This document shows positions 34,473-42,346 of a stretch of DNA of 64,000 nt, piece after piece. Position numbers and translations under genes: made by a program. Where the stretch lies: positions 1 to 64,000 of the forward strand of contig NZ_BMDJ01000004.1 of assembly GCF_014635725.1 (NCBI RefSeq). Reading direction: 5' to 3'. This DNA comes from Pedobacter mendelii. GTDB taxonomy: Bacteria > Bacteroidota > Bacteroidia > Sphingobacteriales > Sphingobacteriaceae. The notes beneath the pieces were generated by a model that saw nothing but the letters and a program-made list of their open reading frames with translations, did not search any database and was not told the DNA's origin. Within the stretch, counting starts at the first letter, position 1. Each line of letters opens with the position of its first letter.

Positions 34473-34764
34473 TATAGTTGTAATGGAGGTGCCTGGAGGT
34501 AAAAGGCAGTATACCGCCAAAAGCTCCAATTGATAACATTTGGTTATCTTGAAATACACTTGTTCCCAATAACTAATGGAAAGGGATGTTTAGATTTTTC
34601 AAAAATAAGCTTGATTATATTGAATCAGTTGGTCTGCGGAATGCTCCAAATAATATTTATTTATTCCGATTTCTATAACCTCTCAAACTTAAGAACACCT
34701 CAATAATATAAATCATTTTTGTTATAGTTAAGTCTTCGAAAAAACAACAACATGGTTAGTCGTT

Positions 34765-35937
34765 CTAATTTTTGCTTTCTCCAAATGCATAACCCAAAGA
34801 AAATCTGAGTGTGTTGGCAAGCGGGCTTTGTTGCTGATTTGCCAATAGGTACGAAAAATCAATCATCATTTTATTGTACTTAAACCCTCCACCCAATGTG
34901 ATGTATTTTCTATTGCCCTTATTCGGGTTTTCATAAAAATAGCCTGTTCTGAGCGCAAATTGGTTATTATACCAATATTCAATCCCTGTAGCAAAACTGA
35001 TCTCCTGCATTTCTTCTTTAAACCCGTTAGGTGCATCATTGAAAGAGCCAAAAATTCCAGCTACAACTGAACGGTTATCATCTTTACCTTTAAGAATATT
35101 ACCCTCACTATCCCTTACAGGAGCAGTGGGTACCAATAATTTATTTAAATCAAGGCTTAACCTAAGTAAACTGTATTGATCAAGATACCAGGTATTTGTA
35201 GCGCCGAACCGCAAATTGGTTGGCAGAAAGTATTTTTGTCCAGCATCGGAATAACTAATTTTTGTGCCAATATTCGAAATATTGAGTCCTAAGGCGAATA
35301 TGGCATCTTTTCCAAATTGTTGGGTCGGCTTTTTGTAAAATAGTGAAACGTCCGTTGCAATACCAGTTCCAGGTTTATTTTGTTGGCCCTGAACCAATAA
35401 GCCAGAGGTTAGCGAAGAATAAACGTAACGCAATGACAAGGCAATCGAAAAATTATCGCCAAATTTTCTAGCGAGTGCAGCATCTAAAGATAACTCATAA
35501 GGCCGAAAGATACCTGTTGAATTTTGTTCATTGTCGAACAAATCAGCAGTGCCTAAATTAAAATATCTTAAAGATAAACCTAACGTGTTTCGTTCATCCA
35601 ATTGCTGTGAGAAACTAAGATAGGCAAGATTAGCATTTGGAGTGACTCGCCTCAACCATGGACTATATGATAGAGAGAATTGTGTTGAAGGTTTTATAAA
35701 AGCCATTTTGGCAGGATTCCAATACGTTGCATTTGCATCCTGCTCCAATGCAACACCAGCGTCGCCAAGTGCTGAAGACCTCGCATCTGGAGCAATATTT
35801 AAAAAAGGAACAGCTGTGGAAATGGCATTTAAACTGCTGCCACTAGTATAGATTCCACTGGCTGTAGTTTGCCCTTTAAGTTTTAATGCACAAGAGAAGA
35901 GCAAGAGTGCAAACAGAGTTTTATTTATATATCTCAA
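34765..35937 (-). CDS. porV: T9SS outer-membrane protein PorV-like
   Basis: A 390-aa outer-membrane beta-barrel protein with a signal peptide (cut after LKLKGQ) and the PorV/LptO pattern: SAVPFL-like start (ISTAVPFLNIAPDARSSALGDAGVAL), DANATYWNPAKMAF, and a barrel ending ANTLRFSLGYAFGE. PorV is the shuttle that delivers T9SS substrates to the attachment complex. It lies 64 bp downstream of the last of seven paralogous genes and in the same direction, so it may be cotranscribed. It could be a PorV paralogue dedicated to this locus rather than the housekeeping one. Confidence 0.85.
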   Translation of the reverse strand: MRYINKTLFALLLFSCALKLKGQTTASGIYTSGSSLNAISTAVPFLNIAPDARSSALGDAGVALEQDANATYWNPAKMAFIKPSTQFSLSYSPWLRRVTPNANLAYLSFSQQLDERNTLGLSLRYFNLGTADLFDNEQNSTGIFRPYELSLDAALARKFGDNFSIALSLRYVYSSLTSGLLVQGQQNKPGTGIATDVSLFYKKPTQQFGKDAIFALGLNISNIGTKISYSDAGQKYFLPTNLRFGATNTWYLDQYSLLRLSLDLNKLLVPTAPVRDSEGNILKGKDDNRSVVAGIFGSFNDAPNGFKEEMQEISFATGIEYWYNNQFALRTGYFYENPNKGNRKYITLGGGFKYNKMMIDFSYLLANQQQSPLANTLRFSLGYAFGESKN

Positions 35938-36001
35938 AAGGTTTAATGTTAGGGCGTTTAACTAGTGTAAAATTGATGTGAATATTTTTAGTACATTCAT
36001 G

Positions 36002-36502
36002 TTACTTGTTTACGGGATATTTCACATAACCTATGTGATCTATAACCTGCTCTCCGAAAAAGTCAGCAAGATCTTTGTTCCAAACCCCTTGATTTTTTCT
36101 AACAACCTGGGTAACTTCAAGGATTTTTACTGATTTGGTCCAGTAAATTACAAGAATTGCTGGCTCTTTTTTCAACTTAACTTTTCTTTCAATTTCAGCA
36201 TTTTGGTAGGCTGTTATGGATACATGCGTAGTATACTCGTGATCATCAGTATCCGAGCCATAAACAAAGTCTTTTATCGGTACCTCCAGTCTGTTCAGCA
36301 ACACATTCAATGGCTTCTGTTTGTAAAATGCCTGATTGGTGACGAAGTTTTCTATTATATATAATGAAGTATCACCGCTGTAACTAGAGAGAGGTTTGTA
36401 TTTTTCATCTGGCTGTGGTTTGGTGCTTTGTGCATAAACAAGCTTTTGTGCAATCAAAACATATAAAATTGCAACCGAGATAAATACTTTAAATATCTTC
36501 AT
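36002..36502 (-). CDS. Tandem exported paralogue 7 (signal-peptidase-I type)
   Basis: A 166-aa member of an unrecognised family. It has an N-terminal signal (about 1-24, ending VYAQ), then the conserved core LSSYSGDTSLYIIENFVTNQAFYKQKPL, LNRLEVPIKDFVYGSDTDD, ERKVKLKKEPAILVIYWTK and the C-terminal WNKDLADFFGEQVIDHIGYVKYPVNK. Its first half is almost identical in DNA to that of the copy at 37156-37656. It starts one base after the stop of the preceding copy (36504), suggesting reinitiation. Its function is unknown; immunity to the upstream JAMM protein is a guess. Confidence 0.8.
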   Translation of the reverse strand: MKIFKVFISVAILYVLIAQKLVYAQSTKPQPDEKYKPLSSYSGDTSLYIIENFVTNQAFYKQKPLNVLLNRLEVPIKDFVYGSDTDDHEYTTHVSITAYQNAEIERKVKLKKEPAILVIYWTKSVKILEVTQVVRKNQGVWNKDLADFFGEQVIDHIGYVKYPVNK

Positions 36503-36503
36503 A

Positions 36504-37007
36504 TTACTTATTTATATTATATTTCACATAACCTACATGGTCGATAATTTGGTTACCAAAGAAGTCGGCTAAATCTTTATTCCAAATGCGTCCTTTTTGA
36601 TTCAAAAGCGTATCAATTTTAGCTGTTAAAATAGGTTTTGTCCAATAAATAACCAATATGGCCGGCTCTTTTTTTAATTTGATTTTTTTTTCTATCTCTA
36701 AAGTGCTATATGCCGAGATTGATAAATTAGTACTATATAAATGGTCGTCCGTATCAGGGCCATGTAAAAAGTCTTTGACTGGAACTTCTAATCTGTTTAA
36801 CAACACACAAATGGGTTTTTGCTTGTAAAACTCCTGGTTAGTTACAAAATTTTCAAGCATGTACTTAGAGGTATCTCCTTGGTAAATGGTGAGTGGCTTA
36901 TAGATTTTATTTTCTACAAGTTCATTAACTTTCTGAATAGAAGATGGCCTTTGTGCTTTACAAGCAAATAATAGTGTAAGCAGGATAAATATGTTTAATG
37001 CTTTCAT
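36504..37007 (-). CDS. Tandem exported paralogue 6 (lipoprotein type)
   Basis: A 167-aa family member with a lipoprotein signal: the lipobox is LFACKAQ, C16, unlike the neighbour that follows. The core reads YQGDTSKYMLENFVTNQEFYKQKPICVLLNRLEVPVKDFLHGPDTDD and ends ADFFGNQIIDHVGYVKYNINK. It forms a pair with the next copy, separated by one base. The 148-bp gap before it (37008-37155) contains no frame and probably marks the start of this pair. Confidence 0.8.
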   Translation of the reverse strand: MKALNIFILLTLLFACKAQRPSSIQKVNELVENKIYKPLTIYQGDTSKYMLENFVTNQEFYKQKPICVLLNRLEVPVKDFLHGPDTDDHLYSTNLSISAYSTLEIEKKIKLKKEPAILVIYWTKPILTAKIDTLLNQKGRIWNKDLADFFGNQIIDHVGYVKYNINK

Positions 37008-37155
37008 AAACTCTTTATGTTTTCATTTTTTTAGACTTGTATTTCAGCTACCTGCCATTTTAGTATGTAGAAAGCCAAAAAAATAACTTATCAACTCTTT
37101 TTTTAACAAAAAATTTCAGACATCACCAAAAAAAAGCATAAAGTAATAATACCTG

Positions 37156-37656
37156 CTATTTATTGAAATTATAATGTACATAGTCGATATGGTCAATAAC
37201 CTGTTCTCCAAAAAGTTCAGACACTTCTCCTTCCCATTTGCGAGAATTTTTTCTGACCAGTTTAGTAATGCGATCTATACTAAGAGGCTTATTCCAATAA
37301 ATTACCAAAATTGATGGCTCCATTTTTTTCTTAGTTTTTTTCTCTATCTCTGAGAAATTATATGCTCCTATGGATACCGTTTTACTATTTAGCATATCGT
37401 CTGTATCTGATCCATAAACGAAATATTTTACCGGAACTTCCAATGTACGAAGTAGTACATTCAATGGCTTCTGTTTGTAAAATGCCTGATTGGTGACGAA
37501 GTTTTCTATTATATATAATGAAGTATCACCGCTGTAACTAGAGAGGGGTTTGTATTTTTCATCTGGCTGTGGTTTGGTACTTTGTGCATATACAGGTTCT
37601 TGCCGCATACAGAGGTGTAAAATAATAATGAATAGATATACTTTAAATATCTTCAT
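37156..37656 (-). CDS. Tandem exported paralogue 5 (signal-peptidase-I type)
   Basis: A 166-aa member. The signal peptide MKIFKVYLFIIILHLCMRQE and onward ends in VYAQ and is nearly identical to that of paralogue 2 (38707-39207). The central part is nearly identical to paralogue 7. The C-terminal third is divergent (KWEGEVSELFGEQVIDHIDYVHYNFNK), so the gene is a mosaic. The loop YGSDTDDMLNSKTVSIGAYNF replaces the usual HGPDTDDHLYST version. Confidence 0.8.
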   Translation of the reverse strand: MKIFKVYLFIIILHLCMRQEPVYAQSTKPQPDEKYKPLSSYSGDTSLYIIENFVTNQAFYKQKPLNVLLRTLEVPVKYFVYGSDTDDMLNSKTVSIGAYNFSEIEKKTKKKMEPSILVIYWNKPLSIDRITKLVRKNSRKWEGEVSELFGEQVIDHIDYVHYNFNK

Positions 37657-37657
37657 A

Positions 37658-38176
37658 TTACTTATTTATATTATATTTCACATAACCTACATGGTCGATA
37701 ATTTGTTTTCCAAAGAAGTCAGCTAAGTCTTTGTTCCAAACTCGTCCTTTTTGTTTCAAAAGCGTATCAATTTTAGCTGTTAAAATAGGTTTTGTCCAAT
37801 AAATAACCAATATGGCTGGCTCTTTTTTTAATTTAACTTTTCTTTCATTTTCTGAAAAGCTGTATGCTCCTATTATTACATTTGTACTATACAAATGATC
37901 GTCTGTATCAGGGCCATGCAAGAAATATTTTACGGGAACTTCCATTTTATTTAACAATATGCTTGTAGGTTTTTGCTTGTAAAACTCCTGGTTAGTTACA
38001 AAGTTCTCCAGCATATATTTTGAGGTATCGCCTTGATAACTCGAGAGGGGTTTGTATTTTACTCCTTGCTGATATCTGATATTCTTTGAGTATACCGTTT
38101 GTTGCATGCAGATGTATAAAACAGAAATTGATAAGCACCGTAGTATCTTAGTAAGAATTGAGAATTTTAAAACCAT
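37658..38176 (-). CDS. Tandem exported paralogue 4 (signal-peptidase-I type)
   Basis: A 172-aa member when started at the ATG at 38176 (MVLKFSILTKILRCLS). The ATG at 38275 would overlap the preceding gene by 68 bp and add an unlikely 33 residues. It has a signal peptide ending near VYSKN, then YQQGVKYKPLSSYQGDTSKYMLENFV and the conserved remainder. The C-terminal half is almost identical in DNA to paralogue 1 (39209-39712), including the GAYSFSENERKVKLKKEPA segment. It is paired by a one-base gap with paralogue 5. Confidence 0.78.
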   Translation of the reverse strand: MVLKFSILTKILRCLSISVLYICMQQTVYSKNIRYQQGVKYKPLSSYQGDTSKYMLENFVTNQEFYKQKPTSILLNKMEVPVKYFLHGPDTDDHLYSTNVIIGAYSFSENERKVKLKKEPAILVIYWTKPILTAKIDTLLKQKGRVWNKDLADFFGKQIIDHVGYVKYNINK

Positions 38177-38207
38177 TCTTTTTTTTATTGTAATAGAGAA
38201 TCTCTTA

Positions 38208-38705
38208 TTATTTGAATTTATAGTGTAGATAGTCAATATGATCGATAATCTGGTTACCAAATAAATTGACTTCATCTTTGGTCCAACTGCTCTTATTTTT
38301 TCTCATCAATTGATCCACATGAGCTAAAGGAATAGGTTTAGTCAGATAAATTACCAATAAAGCTGGTTCTATTTTGCGGTTAACCTTTTTTTCAATTTGT
38401 GTGTAATTGTAAGCCGCTATTGTTAAGTGAGTAGTGTGTTTTTGATCATCGGTATCGGGACCATAACTGAAATATTTTATCGGGGCTTCTAATTTATTTA
38501 ATAATGTACTGACAGCTTTTTGCTTGTAAAATGCTTGAGTGGTCACAAAGTTCTCTAGCATATACCTTGAGGTGTCACTTTGATAAGTGGCTAGAAACTT
38601 GTATTTTTCATCCGTTTGCACCTCAATACTTTGTGTGAATACAGATTTTTGCACCATACATATTTGTAAAATAGCAATTGACAGAAATATCTTTAGTACA
38701 TTCAT
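38208..38705 (-). CDS. Tandem exported paralogue 3 (divergent)
   Basis: A 165-aa member, the most divergent of the seven. It has signal MNVLKIFLSIAILQICMVQK, core ATYQSDTSRYMLENFVTTQAFYKQKAV and YGPDTDDQKHTTHLTIAAYNY, then SWTKDEVNLFGNQIIDHIDYLHYKFK. It keeps all landmark residues (GDTS-like SDTS, ENFVT, FYKQK, PDTDD, IEPA.LVIY, FG.QIIDH). It begins one base after the end of paralogue 2. Confidence 0.8.
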   Translation of the reverse strand: MNVLKIFLSIAILQICMVQKSVFTQSIEVQTDEKYKFLATYQSDTSRYMLENFVTTQAFYKQKAVSTLLNKLEAPIKYFSYGPDTDDQKHTTHLTIAAYNYTQIEKKVNRKIEPALLVIYLTKPIPLAHVDQLMRKNKSSWTKDEVNLFGNQIIDHIDYLHYKFK

Positions 38706-38706
38706 G

Positions 38707-39207
38707 TTACTTATTTACGGGGTATTTTACATAACCTATATGGTCTATAATTTGAGTTCCGAAAAAGTCAGCTAGGTCTTTGTTCCAAACTCGTCCTTTT
38801 TGTTTCAGAAGGTCATAAATTTTGGTGGATAAAATAGGTTTAGTCCAATAAATTACAATTAAGGCAGGTTCTTTCTTTAATTTGATTTTTCTTTCAATTT
38901 CCGAAGAGCTATATGCGCATATTGATATATTGGTGCTATACAATAAATCGTCTGTATCAGGTCCGAGCAAAAAATATTTTACAGGAACTTCCATCCGGTT
39001 TAACAATACACTAATGGGTTTTTGCTTGTAAAATTCTTGGTTGGTTACAAAGTTCTCTATAATATATAATGAAGTATCACCTCTGTAACTAGATAGAGAC
39101 TTGTATTTTTCATCTGGCTGTGGTTTGGTACTTTGTGCATATACAGGTTCTTGCCGCATACAGAGGTGTAAAATAATAATGAATAGATATATTTTAAATA
39201 TCTTCAT
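38707..39207 (-). CDS. Tandem exported paralogue 2 (signal-peptidase-I type)
   Basis: A 166-aa member with the same N-terminus as paralogue 5 and a C-terminal half like paralogue 7 (WNKDLADFFGTQIIDHIGYVKYPVNK). The middle shows NRMEVPVKYFLLGPDTDDLLYSTNISICAYSSSE. The mixture of segments shared with different copies indicates recombination in the array. Its ATG lies one base after the stop of paralogue 1. Confidence 0.8.
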   Translation of the reverse strand: MKIFKIYLFIIILHLCMRQEPVYAQSTKPQPDEKYKSLSSYRGDTSLYIIENFVTNQEFYKQKPISVLLNRMEVPVKYFLLGPDTDDLLYSTNISICAYSSSEIERKIKLKKEPALIVIYWTKPILSTKIYDLLKQKGRVWNKDLADFFGTQIIDHIGYVKYPVNK

Positions 39208-39208
39208 A

Positions 39209-39712
39209 TTACTTATTTATATTATATTTCACATAACCTACATGGTCGATAATTTGTTTTCCAAAGAAGTCGGCTAAATCTTTATTCCAAATGCGTCCTT
39301 TTTGATTCAAAAGCGTATCAATTTTAGCTGTTAAAATGGGTTTTGTCCAATAAATAACCAATATTGCCGGCTCTTTTTTTAATTTAACTTTTCTTTCATT
39401 TTCTGAAAAGCTGTATGCTCCTATTATTACATTTGTGCTAAATAAATGATCATCGGTATCAGGACCGTGCAAAAAATATTTTACAGGAACTTCCATCCGG
39501 TTTAACAATACACTTATTGACTTTTGCTTGTAAAATTCCTGGTTAGTTACAAAATTTTCAAGCATGTACCTCGACGTATCACCTTGATAAGCGTTGAGGT
39601 GCTTATAGGTTTTATCTCCTTTAACCTCACTAACTTTTTGAATAGACGATGGCTTTTGTGCTTTACAAGCATACAATAGTGTAAACAGGATAAATATGTT
39701 TAATGCTTTCAT
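39209..39712 (-). CDS. Tandem exported paralogue 1 (lipoprotein type)
   Basis: A 167-aa member, first in the series after the JAMM-motif gene (13 bp downstream of its stop at 39725). Its lipobox LYACKAQ (C16) matches paralogue 6. The core NAYQGDTSRYMLENFVTNQEFYKQKS, NRMEVPVKYFLHGPDTDD, ERKVKLKKEPAILVIYWTKPI and KDLADFFGKQIIDHVGYVKYNINK is closest to the family consensus. As a lipoprotein it would be membrane-anchored, at the periplasmic or outer face. Confidence 0.8.
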   Translation of the reverse strand: MKALNIFILFTLLYACKAQKPSSIQKVSEVKGDKTYKHLNAYQGDTSRYMLENFVTNQEFYKQKSISVLLNRMEVPVKYFLHGPDTDDHLFSTNVIIGAYSFSENERKVKLKKEPAILVIYWTKPILTAKIDTLLNQKGRIWNKDLADFFGKQIIDHVGYVKYNINK

Positions 39713-39724
39713 AATAAAATAATT

Positions 39725-40870
39725 TTAGTTTGGTGGACAATCAATGGTTCTGTATGCGGGTTGCCCATCACTGGTATTGGCCAGCGAACCATTAGGATTA
39801 ATTATGCGTTCGGCACCTACTTTCGCAAATTTAAGAGAACCGGGCAATGCTTTTGTCAAAATTATCCCCGAATCTTCTAAAGTGGCTGCAATTGCCCGCT
39901 CATAAGCTCCTTCAGAGGCCATTCCTACACTTGTGAAGTAATCTCTGACCTGACGAAATTTAATCCCTACTTCAGATTCAGGATCCCAGTTCGTTCCAAT
40001 TAGGTTACCCTGATTAGCCCTGTAAAAAGCTGAAGCCTTTGCTGTATCTGCTATCACCATGGCATAAGTCGTGCCATCATTGGCCCTACTGTAAGAAACC
40101 GTCAAATTGCTAGCATTGCCGGTAGGTTTACTTGCCAGAGAAATTAAATCAGTAGCTGAAGGCCCAAATGCACTATTAGGATGGGTATGGTAATCTGCTA
40201 TGGAGTTCATGTAATTATAAAGCCCTCCTCCATATCCACCTCCTAAATCCTGTATTACTGGTTGAGCGATAGTTCCATCCGCTTCTCGACGAAGAGAAAA
40301 TCCCATCTCATGTGGAGCACTTCCATCTGTAGGTGGAGGTGGAAATAACGCAGGATTGGCTAATGCATCCTGCACCTGCGGTATAGCGTAAACATCTTTT
40401 GCTTTTACGCCTGCCTGTTGGGCTGCGGGAGGGCAGTCCGGCTCTACTGGGTGATCAGGCGGTGGACCACTACTACTTTCCTGCGCCTGAAGCACAGTAA
40501 CATAGTATAAAAAGCTGCTCATGTTCATAAATTGGTCTGGAGTTGGGTAAGGGATTTCTGGCGGAAAAATATCGGGCATAGTCTGCGCAATCACGTTTAT
40601 AGCGGGTGCAGAAATTTCAAAGGCTATCGGATTGTATACAGAGCCGTCAGACAATACCAAAAGGATGTTGCCACTAGGGTCTCGGGTACTATTCACAACA
40701 GGAATACCAAAAAGATCGCCCAATGCCTGATACATAGATTCGTAGTTGCCACCTTCATCACCATAAGATTGTGCCAATGCGTTTGAGGGTCCCACAATTG
40801 ATAACTTGTCGTTTTTCCATTCAGGTAAAAATCCCATAAACAATAAGATGATCAGTATAATTTTTTTCAT
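39725..40870 (-). CDS. Exported protein with a complete JAMM/JAB metallopeptidase motif
   Basis: A 381-aa protein with an N-terminal signal (cut probably after SNALAQ, about 34). A proline-rich linker (133-185) leads to a C-terminal domain with the JAMM signature: HTHP at 228-231 (H228, H230), then S238 and D241, spaced exactly as HxH-x7-S-x2-D. A glutamate upstream (E188 in HEMGFSL) is the expected fourth residue. JAMM proteins are zinc isopeptidases or peptidases; in bacteria they also occur as toxin domains. Seven exported paralogues follow after 13 bp. A secreted effector or processing peptidase is likely, with substrate unknown. Confidence 0.78.
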   Translation of the reverse strand: MKKIILIILLFMGFLPEWKNDKLSIVGPSNALAQSYGDEGGNYESMYQALGDLFGIPVVNSTRDPSGNILLVLSDGSVYNPIAFEISAPAINVIAQTMPDIFPPEIPYPTPDQFMNMSSFLYYVTVLQAQESSSGPPPDHPVEPDCPPAAQQAGVKAKDVYAIPQVQDALANPALFPPPPTDGSAPHEMGFSLRREADGTIAQPVIQDLGGGYGGGLYNYMNSIADYHTHPNSAFGPSATDLISLASKPTGNASNLTVSYSRANDGTTYAMVIADTAKASAFYRANQGNLIGTNWDPESEVGIKFRQVRDYFTSVGMASEGAYERAIAATLEDSGIILTKALPGSLKFAKVGAERIINPNGSLANTSDGQPAYRTIDCPPN

Positions 40871-40882
40871 GAGTGCTTTAAT

Positions 40883-42325
40883 TTATTGTTTAAATACTAT
40901 TGCAGATTTAATTTTCCCTCCATATTGCAGTGTCACTACATAATTACCGGGATGGCCATTAAACTCTATCACATCTGTATATTCGCCTTCTTTAAGCAGT
41001 ATCGGTTTACTCCTGTAAACAATATTCGCATTCAGGAGATCTGATACGATAATACTTACATTAACAGTCTTCTTAAGTATATAGCGAAGTTTAAGTGGCC
41101 CCGAAAAAGGATTAGGGTAGGCAATAAAATGAATAGAATCTACTTTTGCATCCTCATCATTTTTATTCAAAACAGAATCTAATTTTGCGCCGGTACGGAT
41201 TAGCATGATAAACTCTGGTTTTTCAGGTTCTTTACTTTGCGGAGAACATAAACTCATGTTGCCTGTAAGGTATACAGTGTCTTTACTTTTAATCAATTGT
41301 AGTCTGGAATTTTTAAACGTCACAAGTAATGGATTGGTTTTATGATAATGGTCGGTCTGGTGATACTCTGCATTGCTAAAAACAACTGCGCTATCAGTTA
41401 CTATGCCTGTCAGATCGACTTGTGTATCTTCATTTTCTACCCATTGCCCCGTTAGTGTTTTTTCTTTGTAATTGAGTGAAAGTTTGAGACTGGATTGCCC
41501 TATGATGTGCTTGCCACTCCAATCATATTTTATGGAAAAACCACTATATTCGCCAGAAATATCGTTAAGCGGCAAATAATGGCTAACTTTTTTAAACCCC
41601 TTTTTTAGGTCAGTAGGTTTACCCGTTAATGATGTTCGGGGCTGCAGATCAGGCACGCTTTGTATGTTCAGGTTTTCAGGATTGCCAGATGCAAGTTCCT
41701 GAACGGCACGTTGATCACCCATTTTTGCCGCTAATGAAAGCAATTGGCGGGCGCTGTCTAAGTTAACAGCTATTCCATAGCCATTGCGATAGCATAAACC
41801 AAGCATGTATATCGATCCTTCACTTCCTAAAGTAACCCCTTTTTTAAATAGTTTTGCAGCTTCCACATAATCCTGATTGCAACCCAACCCTTTATAACGC
41901 ATATAGCCTTCACTGTAAATACAAGTCTTATCATTAAGTTTAGATCCTGCTCTAAAGTAATTGAATGACTTTACAAAATCTTGCTGAACCCCTGCGCCAT
42001 CTTTATAGAGGAGCCCCATATTATAATACGATTTGGCATAACCAAGTTTTGCGCTTTTCTTAAAAAGGTTAATGGCTTCCGGTATATTTTCTGATGTTCC
42101 AATTCCTTTACTAAATAATATGCCCAATCCGTTCATTGCTTCAGGATTACCCTGGTCTGAAAGTTTATTATAGATAGCAAATGCCCGATCGGGTTTGTAA
42201 GATTTACTTTTTGGATCGGCCATTTGTTTAGCGATCAACAATTCTTTCCTCACACTATCCATCGAAGCTTGTGAGTAAGCATTTAAACTGCCTAAAAGCA
42301 GTAAGAGCATTATTAGATTTTTCAT
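40883..42325 (-). CDS. Sel1-repeat protein with T9SS type A sorting domain
   Basis: A 480-aa exported protein (signal MKNLIMLLLLLGSLNAYSQ). Residues about 50-215 contain Sel1-like repeats, with the pattern GNPEAMNGLGILFSKGIGTSENIPEAINLFKK-type recurring four to five times. A beta-rich middle domain (about 255-380) follows. The C-terminus (YPNPFSGPLKLRY ... NYVVTLQYGGKIKSAIVFKQ, about 405-480) is a T9SS type A sorting domain, which directs export to the cell surface and then is removed. It lies 12 bp upstream of the JAMM gene in the same operon. Confidence 0.85.
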   Translation of the reverse strand: MKNLIMLLLLLGSLNAYSQASMDSVRKELLIAKQMADPKSKSYKPDRAFAIYNKLSDQGNPEAMNGLGILFSKGIGTSENIPEAINLFKKSAKLGYAKSYYNMGLLYKDGAGVQQDFVKSFNYFRAGSKLNDKTCIYSEGYMRYKGLGCNQDYVEAAKLFKKGVTLGSEGSIYMLGLCYRNGYGIAVNLDSARQLLSLAAKMGDQRAVQELASGNPENLNIQSVPDLQPRTSLTGKPTDLKKGFKKVSHYLPLNDISGEYSGFSIKYDWSGKHIIGQSSLKLSLNYKEKTLTGQWVENEDTQVDLTGIVTDSAVVFSNAEYHQTDHYHKTNPLLVTFKNSRLQLIKSKDTVYLTGNMSLCSPQSKEPEKPEFIMLIRTGAKLDSVLNKNDEDAKVDSIHFIAYPNPFSGPLKLRYILKKTVNVSIIVSDLLNANIVYRSKPILLKEGEYTDVIEFNGHPGNYVVTLQYGGKIKSAIVFKQ

Positions 42326-42346
42326 AACATTTATATAGTTATCGTT

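Noticed and set aside
34207-34569. 120-aa minus-strand and 77-aa plus-strand frames with repeats such as HILSTSRLPFST
   Set aside because: Both frames are open only because the 7-bp array lacks stops. Composition is low-complexity, there is no start context, and no protein family is recognisable. The DNA-level period of 7 explains them.
38177-38275. Longer start of paralogue 4
   Set aside because: It would overlap the preceding gene by 68 bp and put 33 unrelated residues before a good signal peptide. The ATG at 38176 fits the family.
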